From the NCBI RefSeq assembly GCF_001668615.1, contig NZ_LZMC01000002.1:30082-94081 (forward strand): a stretch of 64,000 nt of DNA. Reading direction: 5' to 3'. The position numbers were made by a program, and so were the translations under genes. This document shows, piece by piece, positions 41,773 through 51,097 of this stretch. Position 1 is the first letter of the stretch. Each line of letters opens with the position of its first letter. Origin of the DNA: Mycobacterium sp. 1274761.0 (lineage in GTDB: Bacteria; Actinomycetota; Actinomycetes; Mycobacteriales; Mycobacteriaceae). Under the pieces are notes generated by a model that worked only from the letters and a program-made list of their open reading frames with translations, was not told the DNA's origin and did not search any database.

Positions 41773-42455
41773 AAGCGGTAGCCCATGCCGGCCTCGGTCA
41801 GCAGATGCGCCGGATGCGACGGATCGTCTTCGAGCTTGCGGCGCAGCTGGGCGAGGTAGACGCGCAGATAGTGCGTCTCCTTGGCGTAGGCAGGTCCCCA
41901 CACCTCCTTGAGAAGTTCTTCGCGGCCGACGAGCTTGCCGCGGTTGCGGACCAGCATCTCCAGCATGCCCCACTCGGTGGGGGTGAGGTGGACTTCGGCG
42001 CCGTTCTTGGTGACCTTCTTCGCCGCTAAATCGACTGTGAACGAGGATGTTTCGACTACTGGATGGTCGATCTCGGCCGCGGCGGCCCCCCGCCGGATCG
42101 CGGCGCGCAGGCGGGCGAGGAACTCATCCATACCGAAGGGTTTGGTGACGTAGTCGTCGGCTCCCTGGTCGAGCGCCTCTACCTTGTCGGCGGAGTCGGT
42201 ACGGGCCGACAACACGATGATCGGCACCGTCAGCCAACCGCGCAGCCCGGCGATCACGTCGACGCCCGACATGTCGGGCAGGCCGAGGTCGAGGATCACG
42301 ACATCGGGATGTTCGTCGGCGGCTGCGCGCAGTGCACCGCTTCCACTCGCCGCGGTGACCACCTCGTAGCCGCGCACCGACAGGTTTATCCGCAGCGCCC
42401 GCAGGATCTGCGGTTCATCGTCGACGACGAGCACCCTCGTCTTCTTGGGACTCAT
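41763..42455 (-). CDS. kdpE: KdpE response regulator
   Basis: The 230-residue OmpR/PhoB-type regulator has a receiver domain (phospho-Asp in VVILDLGLPDMSG around 53, Lys in YVTKPF around 104) and a winged-helix DNA-binding domain (about 130-230: HLTPTEWGMLEMLVRNRGKLVGREELLKEVWG). It is activated by KdpD under potassium limitation or turgor stress and turns on the kdp operon. The ATG overlaps the kdpD stop (ATGA). It is the last gene of the operon. Confidence 0.96.
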   Translation of the reverse strand: MSPKKTRVLVVDDEPQILRALRINLSVRGYEVVTAASGSGALRAAADEHPDVVILDLGLPDMSGVDVIAGLRGWLTVPIIVLSARTDSADKVEALDQGADDYVTKPFGMDEFLARLRAAIRRGAAAAEIDHPVVETSSFTVDLAAKKVTKNGAEVHLTPTEWGMLEMLVRNRGKLVGREELLKEVWGPAYAKETHYLRVYLAQLRRKLEDDPSHPAHLLTEAGMGYRFQE

Positions 42456-45010
42456 TCCTCCGAGTCCTGCGCGGGGGTAGCGAGTTCCACAACGACTGTC
42501 AGTCCGCCGCCGGGTGTGTCGGTGGTTTGTATCGAGCCGCCCATCGCTTCGACGAAACCCTTGGCGACTGAGAGTCCCAACCCGACGCCGCTGCTGTTGT
42601 CCTGGTCGCCGAGTCGTTGAAACGGTGCGAACACGCGATCTTCGGCGCCGCGCGGAACACCATGTCCTTCGTCGATCACCGCGATCAGAACCCGGTCACC
42701 GACGGCACCCGCGGTGACCCGCACCTGCCCGTCGGGCGCATAGCGCAATGCATTGTCGATCAGGTTCGCAAGCACCCGTTCGAGCAGCCCGGCATCGGCC
42801 ATCACGACTCCGTCGCCGACTTCCACCTTCACCCGGTCCAGAGCGACACGACGAAAACCCGTGGAATGCCTGCTGATTCCCAGCAGGGCACGCTGCACCG
42901 TCTCCTCTAAATAGACACGACGGAGTTGAGGGCTGATTACGCCCGCGGCCAGCCGGGAAGAGTCGAGCAGGTTGCCGACCAACGCCGTCAGCTGGTCGAT
43001 CGATTCCTCGACGGTCGCGAGTAATTCTGAGGTGTCTTCGGCGGAGAAGTCGACCTCGTCGCTGCGCAGGCTGGAGACCGCGGCCTTCGCGGCAGCTAAC
43101 GGCGTGCGCAGGTCGTGACTGACCGCCGACAGCAGCGAGCGGCGTAGTTCGTCGGCGTGCGCGATCGCTTCGGCCTTGCTCGCCTCTTGTGACAGCTCTC
43201 TCTGTTTGACCAGTCCCGCTGCCTGCTTGGCGACGGCGGTCAAGACGCGGCGGTCGCGCGCCGCTAGCTGCTTACCCGCCAACAGCATCCAGAATTCGTC
43301 ATCACCGACTTCGATCGCGGTGTCCGCCGCTTCCACCGCCGCACAAGGTTCTCTACCGACGCACGCTACGACGTCCTCGACGCCGTCCTTGACTCGCAGC
43401 ACGCTGACCGCGCGCTGGGAATACGCTTCGCGAACCCGTTCCAGAAGCGTGTCGAGGTCGGCGCCCTGCAGAACGGAACCGGCGAACATCGCGAGCAATT
43501 CCGCTTCGCGCGACGCCTTCCTGGCTTCCCGGGCACGGTTGGCCGCCCCGTCGACGAGGGCGGCAACGGCGACCGCTATGGCCAGCAGCACGACCACGGT
43601 GATGGCGCTGTCGGGTTCGGCGATGGTGAAAGTGTGACGCGGCTCGACGAGGAAGTAATTGAGCAGAAGGCCGGACAGCACGGCCGACGCTGCGGCAGGC
43701 GTGACACCGCCGAGCAACGCGACCACCAGCACGCCGACGAAGAACAGCGCGCTTTCACCGCCGACTCCGAGGAACGGGTCGAGCAGCATGACGATGAGCG
43801 CGCAGATGGCCGATGGCACAACGACTGCGGCCAGCCACGAGGTCGTGTACCGCTGACGCCGGGATAGCGATGGGTACCTGCGGGTTCGTGTGGCCTCCCC
43901 GTGGGTGACCATGTGGACGTCGATCTTGCCCGATTGTTGGATGACCGCCGCGCCGACTCCTTCGTCGAAGATGCTCGCCCACCGTGACCGCCGGGAGGTG
44001 CCGATGACCAGTTGGGTGGCGTTCATCTCGCGTGCGAAGTCGAGTAGCGCGGCGGGCACGTCGTCGCCGACGACCGTGTGTACGGTCGCGCCCAGGCTGA
44101 AGGCCAACTCGCGGACCTTTCCCATCTGTGGCGCGGAGACACCCGACAAGCCGTCGCCGCGGACCACGTGCACGATCATCAACTCCGCGCTGGATTTGGA
44201 CGCGATCCGGAAGGCGCGCCGTACCAGGGTTTCGGATTCAGGTCCGCCGGTCACCGCGACGACGACACGCTCACGGGTTTCCCAGGTATCGGTAATGTGT
44301 TTGTCAGCACGGTATTTGGCGAGTGCGGCGTCCACTTGGTCGGCAAGCCACAGCAGCGCCAGTTCGCGTAGCGCGGTGAGGTTGCCCTGGCGGAAGTAGT
44401 TGGAGAGCGCCGCGTCGATCCGCTCGGATGCGTAGACGTTGCCGTGAGACAACCTGCGCCGCAGCGCTTCCGGGGTGATATCGACCAGCTCGATTTGATC
44501 GGCGGCGCGGACGACCTCGTCTGGTACCTTCTCTTGTTGCTCGATGCCGGTGATCTGCGTGACGACGTCGTTGAGACTTTCCAGGTGTTGGACATTGACT
44601 GTCGAGATGACCGTGATTCCGGCGCCGAGGATTTCCTCGATGTCCTGCCATCGCTTTGGGTTCTTGCTGCCCGGCGCATTGGTGTGGGCGAGTTCGTCGA
44701 CCAGTACGACTTGAGGATGTCGCATGATGACGGCCTCGACATCGAGTTCGCGAAAGCGTGTCCCCCGGTATTCGATGTAGCGGGGCGGGACGACTTCGAT
44801 GCCGTCGAGCAGTGCGGCCGTCTTCTTTCTGCCGTGGCTTTCGACGACGCCGACGACGACGTCGGTGCCGCGCTCAAGCCGCCGGTGAGCTTCGCCGAGC
44901 ATGGCATACGTCTTGCCGACGCCGGGGGCCGCGCCGAGGTAGATGCGCAGCTCCCCGCGTCTCGTGCCGTGCGGCGAGGTACTCACATGATCAATCATCC
45001 ACCGGACCAT
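42452..45010 (-). CDS. kdpD: KdpD sensor histidine kinase
   Basis: The 852-residue sensor has an N-terminal KdpD domain with Walker A (GAAPGVGKTYAML) and DELAHTNAPGS, a universal-stress-like domain (about 240-365), four membrane helices (about 385-490), and a GAF-like region. The kinase core follows, with the phospho-acceptor His in SAVSHDLRTPLAA, NLIDNALRYAP and GLGLSVAKGF. ATG 45010 overlaps the kdpC stop (TGATG), which supports this start. It responds to potassium availability and ionic strength. Confidence 0.95.
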   Translation of the reverse strand: MVRWMIDHVSTSPHGTRRGELRIYLGAAPGVGKTYAMLGEAHRRLERGTDVVVGVVESHGRKKTAALLDGIEVVPPRYIEYRGTRFRELDVEAVIMRHPQVVLVDELAHTNAPGSKNPKRWQDIEEILGAGITVISTVNVQHLESLNDVVTQITGIEQQEKVPDEVVRAADQIELVDITPEALRRRLSHGNVYASERIDAALSNYFRQGNLTALRELALLWLADQVDAALAKYRADKHITDTWETRERVVVAVTGGPESETLVRRAFRIASKSSAELMIVHVVRGDGLSGVSAPQMGKVRELAFSLGATVHTVVGDDVPAALLDFAREMNATQLVIGTSRRSRWASIFDEGVGAAVIQQSGKIDVHMVTHGEATRTRRYPSLSRRQRYTTSWLAAVVVPSAICALIVMLLDPFLGVGGESALFFVGVLVVALLGGVTPAAASAVLSGLLLNYFLVEPRHTFTIAEPDSAITVVVLLAIAVAVAALVDGAANRAREARKASREAELLAMFAGSVLQGADLDTLLERVREAYSQRAVSVLRVKDGVEDVVACVGREPCAAVEAADTAIEVGDDEFWMLLAGKQLAARDRRVLTAVAKQAAGLVKQRELSQEASKAEAIAHADELRRSLLSAVSHDLRTPLAAAKAAVSSLRSDEVDFSAEDTSELLATVEESIDQLTALVGNLLDSSRLAAGVISPQLRRVYLEETVQRALLGISRHSTGFRRVALDRVKVEVGDGVVMADAGLLERVLANLIDNALRYAPDGQVRVTAGAVGDRVLIAVIDEGHGVPRGAEDRVFAPFQRLGDQDNSSGVGLGLSVAKGFVEAMGGSIQTTDTPGGGLTVVVELATPAQDSEE

Positions 45011-45885
45011 CAGCTCTTTGCCGGATACTTCTGGTCTAGCTCGAGGTTCAGCTTCAGCACATTCACGGTCGGTTCGCCGAAGAAGCCGAGCCACCGTTGG
45101 TCGGTGTTGTCGACGACGGCCTCGCGAATGTCGGCCGGGGATACTCCGCGTGCCCTCGCGACGCGGTTGACCTGCAGGTCGGCATAGGCGATGGAGATGT
45201 GCGGATCGAGCCCGCTACCGCCTGCGGTGACGGCGTCGGCCGGAACGGCGGGCTGCGCAGGGGCGTTTCCGCGGATCGGCACGAGCTGGCCGATGCGGTA
45301 ATCGTCACCGGAACGGGCGCACTCGACCCGGACGCCGCCGTAGACGTTAAGGAAAGGCACCGGGGTCGTCTCACACGGTTCGTTGACGCTGACGACCCGG
45401 AGCGGATGGACGACGACACCGTGGGCGTCGCGTGGCCCGATGACCGAAAGCACGGCACCTACTCCGCCGCCGGTGCAGAACGGGCGCGACCCGTCCACCC
45501 CCTCGAATCCGCCAACGGCGGCGCTGCGCGAGCACACCAGCGTGAGCAGGCTTGGCTTCTCGGGTGTGTCGACGATGCTCTCGGGACCGAGGTTGCTCGC
45601 GCCGGTGGACAACGGGTCATAGCCGTCGCCGGCTGCAGACGGCCTGCCTTGGAAATACTGCGGCAGCGGATTGCCGTCGCTGCCGGTGAAGGATTGGCCG
45701 ATCAGGCTGCTGCCGACCGGTCTACCATCGGCGACGATGATCGAACCCTCTGCCTTGGCACGCAAGCCCGGCAACTGCGCGATCACCCAGATGAGCGCTG
45801 GATAGGCCACGCCGAGGATCGCAGTGAGCACCAGCAATGCGCGCAGCGCCGCCCAGTGCTGACGAATTGTGTTGGATGGCTTCAT
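45010..45885 (-). CDS. kdpC: KdpC subunit with a long cysteine-containing insertion
   Basis: KdpC is the single-span subunit that stabilises the KdpFABC pump. This one has 291 residues, against about 190 usually. The normal N-terminal helix (about 15-38), QSFTGSDGNPLPQYFQGRPSAAGDGYD, SNLGP, and the C-terminal GSGLDPHIS...ARARGVSPADI...LGFFGEPTVNVLKLNLELD are intact. Between residues ~103 and ~213 there are about 85 extra residues with four Cys (118, 137, 171, 189), located extracytoplasmically. It starts 1 bp after kdpB and overlaps kdpD. Confidence 0.93.
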   Translation of the reverse strand: MKPSNTIRQHWAALRALLVLTAILGVAYPALIWVIAQLPGLRAKAEGSIIVADGRPVGSSLIGQSFTGSDGNPLPQYFQGRPSAAGDGYDPLSTGASNLGPESIVDTPEKPSLLTLVCSRSAAVGGFEGVDGSRPFCTGGGVGAVLSVIGPRDAHGVVVHPLRVVSVNEPCETTPVPFLNVYGGVRVECARSGDDYRIGQLVPIRGNAPAQPAVPADAVTAGGSGLDPHISIAYADLQVNRVARARGVSPADIREAVVDNTDQRWLGFFGEPTVNVLKLNLELDQKYPAKS

Positions 45886-45886
45886 C

Positions 45887-48046
45887 TCACATTCCAGGGA
45901 AGAGTTGGACGACGAGGTCGATCAGCTTGATGCCCACGAACGGCGTGATGATGCCGCCGAGGCCATACAGGTAGAGGTTGCGGCTCAACAACTTTGAGGC
46001 ACTGCTGGGCGTGTAGCGCACGCCTCGTAACGCGAGCGGGATGAGCACGACGATGATGATCGCGTTGAAGATGACGGCGGACAGGATCGCCGACTGCGGG
46101 CTGTGCAGCCGCATGATGTTCAACACATCGAGGCCGGGGAACAGCACGACGAACATGGCCGGGATGATCGCAAAGTACTTCGCGATGTCGTTGGCGATCG
46201 AAAATGTCGTCAGCGCGCCGCGTGTGATGAGCAACTGCTTGCCGATCTCCACGATTTCGATCAGCTTCGTCGGGTCGGAGTCGAGGTCGACCATGTTGCC
46301 GGCCTCCTTAGCCGCCGACGTGCCGGTGTTCATCGCCACGCCGACGTCGGCCTGGGCAAGGGCGGGCGCGTCATTGGTGCCGTCGCCGGTCATCGCCACC
46401 AGCTTGCCGTCGGCCTGCTCCTTCATGATCAGCGCCATCTTGTCCTCGGGAGTGGCCTCGGCGAGAAAGTCGTCGACGCCCGCCTCGGCGGCGATCGCCT
46501 TAGCGGTCAACGGGTTATCCCCAGTGATCATCACGGTGCGGATGCCCATTCTGCGCATCTCGTCGAATCGCTCTCGCATGCCGTGCTTGACGACGTCCTT
46601 GAGGTGGATGGCGCCCAGCACTTCGGCGGTCGTGGGATCGGTGTCGTCGGTGCAGACGTGTGCAACGACAAGCGGGGTACCGCCGGCAGCGGAAATTCCG
46701 TCGACGATCTCACCGAGTTCGGCCGGTATCGTGCCTCCCTCGGAGCGAATCCAATCGGCCACCGCAGCCGCCGCCCCCTTACGCAGCCGGCGCTCACCGA
46801 TGTCCACACCCGACATTCGTGTGGTGGCGCTGAACTCGACCCAGCGCGCCCTGTCGAGCTCTCCGGGAGTGCGGGCCCGAAGGCCGTAGCGCTGTTTGGC
46901 GAACACGACGATCGACCGGCCCTCGGGCGTTTCATCTGCAAGGCTGGACAACTGAGCCGCATCGGCGAGTGATTCCGGTGAGACGCCGGTCAACGGCACG
47001 AACGCCGCCGCCTGTCGGTTTCCCAGCGTGATCGTTCCGGTCTTGTCGAGCAAGAGCGTGTTCACGTCGCCGGCGGCCTCTACCGCGCGGCCCGACATCG
47101 CGAGCACATTGCGCTGAACGAGGCGGTCCATGCCCGCGATGCCGATCGCGGACAGCAGCGCGCCGATCGTCGTCGGGATGAGGCACACCAGCAGCGACAC
47201 CATGACGATGCCCGATACGCCACTGCCGTTGAGCGTGAACGTATCCGCAACACCGGGGCTGTTGGTCTTGGAGTAGATCGCGAGTGGCTGCAGGGTCGCG
47301 ACGGCGAACAGGAAGATGATCGTCAACGATGCGAGCAGGATGTTCAGTGCAATCTCGTTGGGCGTCTTCTGTCGGTTGGCACCTTCGACGAGCGCGATCA
47401 TCCGGTCGATGAAGCTGTCACCGGGCTTCTGGGTGATCTTGACAATGATCCGGTCGGACAACACGGTGGTGCCTCCGGTAACGGCTGAGCGGTCACCGCC
47501 CGACTCGCGAATGACCGGCGCAGACTCGCCGGTGATCGCCGACTCGTCAACGGAGGCAATGCCTTCCAGGACATCACCATCGCCGGGGATGGTCTGGCCG
47601 GCCTCGACGACAACGATGTCGCCCTGCCGCAGTAGCGCTGCGGCCACCTCGTGTTCGCGCCCCGCCACCCCGGGCGACCACCTGTCGAGACGACGAGCCA
47701 TGGTGGCCGTCTTGGTCCTACGCAGCGTTTCGGCCTGTGCCTTACCGCGCCCTTCGGCGACGGCTTCGGCGAGGTTGGCGAAGATCACGGTCAGCCACAG
47801 CCATGCGACGGTCATCCAGGCAAACCACGACGGGTTGACGATAGCGAGCACGGTGCTCCATGCGGCGCCGATTTCGACGATGAACATGACGGGATTGCGC
47901 CAGAGCGTGTGTGGGTTCAGCTTGCGGAGCGCGTCGGGAATCGACCGAAACACGATGCGGGGATTGAGCAATCCGCCCTGAATGCGCTCGGGCGTGGCTG
48001 CTTTCGGCTGTGCCGCGGGCAGAGAATCGACGGCGGTGGCGGTCAT
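45887..48046 (-). CDS. kdpB: KdpB P-type ATPase subunit
   Basis: The 719-residue P-type ATPase subunit energises potassium uptake. It has the actuator motif TGES ([11 protein letters not shown]), the phosphorylation motif [18 protein letters not shown] in the nucleotide domain, and the hinge [20 protein letters not shown]. The frame stays open far upstream into kdpA, but ATG 48046 is the real start: it overlaps the kdpA stop (TGATG) and matches the family N-terminus. Confidence 0.97.
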   Translation of the reverse strand: MTATAVDSLPAAQPKAATPERIQGGLLNPRIVFRSIPDALRKLNPHTLWRNPVMFIVEIGAAWSTVLAIVNPSWFAWMTVAWLWLTVIFANLAEAVAEGRGKAQAETLRRTKTATMARRLDRWSPGVAGREHEVAAALLRQGDIVVVEAGQTIPGDGDVLEGIASVDESAITGESAPVIRESGGDRSAVTGGTTVLSDRIIVKITQKPGDSFIDRMIALVEGANRQKTPNEIALNILLASLTIIFLFAVATLQPLAIYSKTNSPGVADTFTLNGSGVSGIVMVSLLVCLIPTTIGALLSAIGIAGMDRLVQRNVLAMSGRAVEAAGDVNTLLLDKTGTITLGNRQAAAFVPLTGVSPESLADAAQLSSLADETPEGRSIVVFAKQRYGLRARTPGELDRARWVEFSATTRMSGVDIGERRLRKGAAAAVADWIRSEGGTIPAELGEIVDGISAAGGTPLVVAHVCTDDTDPTTAEVLGAIHLKDVVKHGMRERFDEMRRMGIRTVMITGDNPLTAKAIAAEAGVDDFLAEATPEDKMALIMKEQADGKLVAMTGDGTNDAPALAQADVGVAMNTGTSAAKEAGNMVDLDSDPTKLIEIVEIGKQLLITRGALTTFSIANDIAKYFAIIPAMFVVLFPGLDVLNIMRLHSPQSAILSAVIFNAIIIVVLIPLALRGVRYTPSSASKLLSRNLYLYGLGGIITPFVGIKLIDLVVQLFPGM

Positions 48047-49725
48047 CAGTGGATCCCTTCGGCGAGGGGGCCCAGCGCGAGCGTGGGCAGGAAAGTGAGG
48101 GCGACGAGGATGAGGGTGACCCCGGCCACCATGCCGACGAATTGCGGCCGATGGGTGGGTAGCGTTCCGACGGAGTGGGGCGTCTTGCCTTGCTTGGCGA
48201 GCGAGCCCGCAAGTGCCAGTAAGAAGATCATCGGCAGGAACCGGCCGAACAACACCGCCAGGCCCAGTGCCGTGTTGTACCAGTCGGTGTTGGCGCTGAG
48301 GCCGGCGAACGCCGAACCGTTGTTGTTGGCTGCCGAGGTGAACGCGTACAGCACTTCGGAGAGGCCGTGCGGTCCGGCGTTGAGCATGCTTTCGCGCTGA
48401 CCCGGCATGGCGACGGCGACTGCTGTGCCGGTCAGCACGATCAGCGCTGTGATGAGGAAATAAGTTGCGGCAAGCTTGATCTCGCGCGGCGTGATTTTCT
48501 TGCCGAGGTATTCCGGTGTGCGGCCGACCATCAGACCGGCGACGAACACGGTGATGATGGCGAGGATGAGCATGCCGTAGAGGCCGGACCCGACACCGCC
48601 GGGAGCGACTTCGCCGAGCTGCATGTTGAACAGCGTGATCAGGCCGCCGAGGCTGGTGTAGGAGTCGTGAGCTGAGTCCACCGCGCCGGTCGACGTCAGC
48701 GTCGTCAGATCGGCGAAGACCGCCGAATCGGGCACGCCGAAACGCTGTTCGACACCTTCCATGGCAGAGCCGACCGCGGTGGCTACCGTGCCGCGGTGTT
48801 GGGCTTGGAAGGTCATGATCAGCGTGACGCTGGCGAGGGCGATCACCGACATCACCGAGACGATGGCGTAGCCCTGCTTCCTGCTGTCGATTATGCGGCC
48901 GAAGGTGCGGGGCAGCGAAAAGGCAATGCAGGTAAGCAGGAAGATCTCGACCCAGTTCGTCCAGGCGGTCGAATTCTCGAACGGATGGGCGGAATTGGCG
49001 TTGAAGAAGCCGCCGCCGTTGGTGCCCAGAAGCTTGATGCTCTCCTGGCTCGCGACCGGGCCGCCGGTGATTGTCTGCTGCCCGCCGTTGAGTGTGTCGA
49101 TCACCTGGTCGTGGACATGAAAGTTCTGAACAGCACCGCCGGTGATCAGGATGAGGGCGCCAATTGCTGCCAGCGGCAGGAGGATTCGGATGCTGCCGCG
49201 GATGAGATCGACCCAAAAATTTCCGAGCTGGCCGGTGTTGCGACGGGCCAAACCACGGACGAAGGCTATGGCGACGGCCATCCCAACGGCGGCCGATACG
49301 AAGTTCTGGACGGCGAGACCAGCCATCTGAACGAGGTGTCCCTGCGTGGACTCACCTGAGTAGGCCTGCCAGTTGGTGTTGGTGACGAAGCTGACGGCGG
49401 TGTTCCAGGCGAGCGCCGGCGTCATCGGCGTGGCGGGATCGTCGAGGTGCAGCGGCAGGTGGCCTTGCACCAGTTGAACGCCGTACAGGAACAGCAGACT
49501 GACCGCGGAGAAGGCCAGCACGCTGCGCGCATACCCGCCCCATGTCTGTTCCGACTTGGGGTCGGCTCCGATCAAGCGGTAGAGGAGACGCTCGCCCCGC
49601 AGATCTCTGGCGGAGGTGTAGACGCGATACATGTAGTCGCCCAGCGGGATGTGCACGGCGGCGAGGCCGATGACCAGGGAGGCGAGGAAGAGGAGCCCCG
49701 CCGTCCCGGAAGACAGCGAAGTCAC
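48046..49725 (-). CDS. kdpA: KdpA potassium-translocating subunit
   Basis: The 559-residue polytopic subunit contains the potassium selectivity filter. Four pore-loop regions are recognisable, for example [50 protein letters not shown] and [16 protein letters not shown]. The GTG start overlaps the kdpF stop (TAGTG). The length is normal. Confidence 0.97.
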   Translation of the reverse strand: MTSLSSGTAGLLFLASLVIGLAAVHIPLGDYMYRVYTSARDLRGERLLYRLIGADPKSEQTWGGYARSVLAFSAVSLLFLYGVQLVQGHLPLHLDDPATPMTPALAWNTAVSFVTNTNWQAYSGESTQGHLVQMAGLAVQNFVSAAVGMAVAIAFVRGLARRNTGQLGNFWVDLIRGSIRILLPLAAIGALILITGGAVQNFHVHDQVIDTLNGGQQTITGGPVASQESIKLLGTNGGGFFNANSAHPFENSTAWTNWVEIFLLTCIAFSLPRTFGRIIDSRKQGYAIVSVMSVIALASVTLIMTFQAQHRGTVATAVGSAMEGVEQRFGVPDSAVFADLTTLTSTGAVDSAHDSYTSLGGLITLFNMQLGEVAPGGVGSGLYGMLILAIITVFVAGLMVGRTPEYLGKKITPREIKLAATYFLITALIVLTGTAVAVAMPGQRESMLNAGPHGLSEVLYAFTSAANNNGSAFAGLSANTDWYNTALGLAVLFGRFLPMIFLLALAGSLAKQGKTPHSVGTLPTHRPQFVGMVAGVTLILVALTFLPTLALGPLAEGIH

Positions 49726-49811
49726 TAGAACCTCTCGGGGAAGAGCAGGGCGGCGAAGAGGAAGAGGGCCAGCAGCACGGCCAGCGCCAGGCCGACGAGG
49801 TTGTCGCTCAT
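49725..49811 (-). CDS. kdpF: KdpF small membrane subunit
   Basis: The frame encodes 28 residues: [19 protein letters not shown] followed by AALLFPERF, the classic KdpF single helix ending in PERF. KdpF stabilises the KdpABC complex in the membrane. It shares one base with the kdpA start (TAGTG) and four with the preceding peptide gene (ATGA). Confidence 0.93.
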   Translation of the reverse strand: MSDNLVGLALAVLLALFLFAALLFPERF

Positions 49812-49891
49812 AATCCCTCGACCAACTTCTGTATCCAGCCGAGCAGGGCGAACACCGCCACCGTCAGCGCGATGTAGATGAGGACCGACAC
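49808..49891 (-). CDS. 27-residue membrane peptide at the head of the kdp operon
   Basis: A GTG-started frame with GGAG upstream encodes [18 protein letters not shown] then WIQKLVEGL, a single amphipathic-ended membrane helix about as long as KdpF. Its TGA overlaps the kdpF ATG (ATGA), so kdpF translation is probably coupled to it. I recall similar short frames before kdpF in other actinobacteria, usually left unannotated. A structural or regulatory role in the pump is inferred from context. Confidence 0.7.
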   Translation of the reverse strand: MSVLIYIALTVAVFALLGWIQKLVEGL

Positions 49892-49911
49892 GTCACTCCG
49901 AACGCTTTACT

Positions 49912-50011
49912 GGCCGCCGGACTTCGGCGGCCTGAGCCATACAACATCCGGCTGACCGTGCCGCTGACGGTCTTAACGCTTTCTTGACGGCGAGGCGGTC
50001 GTCTTTAACGG
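49912..50011 (-). promoter_or_regulatory. kdp operon control region: leader hairpin and KdpE-type direct repeats
   Basis: Read toward the operon, CCGTTAAAGAC (50011-50001), CCGTCAAGAA (49990-49981) and GCGTTAAGACCG (49979-49968) form direct repeats of the form SCGTYAARA, spaced like OmpR-family operator half-sites. TATGGCT (49943-49937) could be the -10. A perfect 8-bp hairpin (GGCCGCCG/CGGCGGCC, loop of 5) at 49912-49932 lies in the 5' leader, 20 nt before the first start codon. Confidence 0.5.
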
Positions 50012-50030
50012 TTTATTTCGCTGAAGCCGA

Positions 50031-50693
50031 CTACCGGGGTCGTCCGAACCGCCGCTTGGTCTTTTTCGGCGCAGGCTGTTGTGCCTCCTGGAGCCACTCC
50101 TGCCACATCATCTCGGAGTTCTCCTGGACCGGGCTATTGGTAACCTGCCATCCCAGCGATTCGACTTTGTTTGTGGCCCAACGGATCAGCGAGCCATCGG
50201 CGCCGATCTCCTCGGCGAGAAGCACCCGTTGGTCAGTATCGAGCCGGTCACTGAACTCCTGCATGGTCTTCTTCAGGCGCCAGTAGGGGACCGCACCATT
50301 GAACTGTCGGCAGAGTTCTGTGAGCTCGCGCACCGCGCGATCGATCAACGTTGTCGGCTCGGGTTCTGCGGGGATTTCTTTGGCGTGGCCCTCAGAGGCG
50401 ACCGGCGGCCCCTGGTCGCCACCCTCATCCTGCAGCTCGCAAAACTTGGCGCGCAGCTCCTCGAGCTCCTTGTTGGCCGCCTCGGCTTTCTGGCGCCACC
50501 ATTCGAGGTGATAGAAGACCAGGCGTGCTTCACAGTCGGGGCAGAGCTCGTGGGCGGCCTCTGGCTGGGTCAGAGCTTGGGGATTCTCAAGCGCGATACC
50601 GCAGAGCGCATGGCCGTCACCTGCGTCGAGATAGTCCACGTGGTGCACCACCGAGGCGGAGTGCTCCCGGAGATAGCTGTGGGGCGGTTCCAC
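50031..50693 (-). CDS. Hypothetical protein with a zinc-knuckle-like N-terminus and coiled coil
   Basis: I do not recognise a named family for this 220-residue protein. The N-terminal ~60 residues contain HHVDYLDAGDGHALCG and HELCPDCEARLV, a His/Cys...CxxC arrangement that could bind zinc. A heptad-rich segment follows (about 62-90: WWRQKAEAANKELEELRAKF), then an Ala/Glu/Pro linker, a helical C-terminal domain (LIDRAVRELTELCRQF, WRLKKTMQEFSDRL) and a basic end (KKTKRRFGRPR). GTG 50693 was chosen because TAAGTT lies 7 nt upstream (leaderless) and longer frames run into the tRNA gene. Confidence 0.75.
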   Translation of the reverse strand: MEPPHSYLREHSASVVHHVDYLDAGDGHALCGIALENPQALTQPEAAHELCPDCEARLVFYHLEWWRQKAEAANKELEELRAKFCELQDEGGDQGPPVASEGHAKEIPAEPEPTTLIDRAVRELTELCRQFNGAVPYWRLKKTMQEFSDRLDTDQRVLLAEEIGADGSLIRWATNKVESLGWQVTNSPVQENSEMMWQEWLQEAQQPAPKKTKRRFGRPR

Positions 50694-50812
50694 TTCACTG
50701 AACTTAGGTGACGCGTCGCGCAGATATGGCGGATCGCAGGACGTAGTTTTTCGCGTCGCAACCGAAGGCCAGGCGACCTGGGCCGAGCGGGTAGCGTGCT
50801 CAGCGAGGACGG

Positions 50813-50886
50813 GCCCCCATAGCCCAATTGGCAGAGGCAGCGGACTTAAAATCCGCACAGTGTCGGTTCGAGTCCGACTGGGGGCA
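50813..50886 (+). tRNA. tRNA-Leu(UAA), with a short variable arm
   Basis: The 74-nt gene has acceptor stem GCCCCCA/TGGGGGC, anticodon stem GCGGA/TCCGC with loop CTTAAAA (anticodon TAA), T-arm GTCGG-TTCGAGT-CCGAC and discriminator A. The D-arm (TTGGCAGAGGC) is Leu-like. The variable region is only 5 nt (ACAGT), whereas tRNA-Leu is normally class II with a long variable stem. CCA is not encoded. It would read the rare TTA codon. The 211 bp after it hold no gene. Confidence 0.85.
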
Positions 50887-51097
50887 CTGAAAGCAGCAGC
50901 TCAAGCGGCGGATTCCAGGCCTCGAATCTTCGGCGGCAGCACAGTCGCAGTCAGTCCGCATCCACGTTAGAGGCGGCATACCTTCGCTAAACGAAGGCTC
51001 CGTGGCAGAGGCCGAGGGCGGATTGATGTCTCAAGCAGGTGGACTCTCCGGCGTCAGGATCGGCCTCTACAACGGAGCTGATGGTGTGACAACATCT

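Noticed and set aside
45887..49216. One 1109-codon minus-strand frame suggesting a KdpA-KdpB fusion
   Set aside because: The part upstream of 48046 is out of frame with kdpA, which is itself intact; kdpB starts at the TGATG overlap.
50981..50997. 6-bp hairpin CCTTCG-CTAAA-CGAAGG downstream of tRNA-Leu as a terminator or attachment site
   Set aside because: The stem is short, no T-run follows, no integrase is nearby and no duplicated tRNA end was seen.
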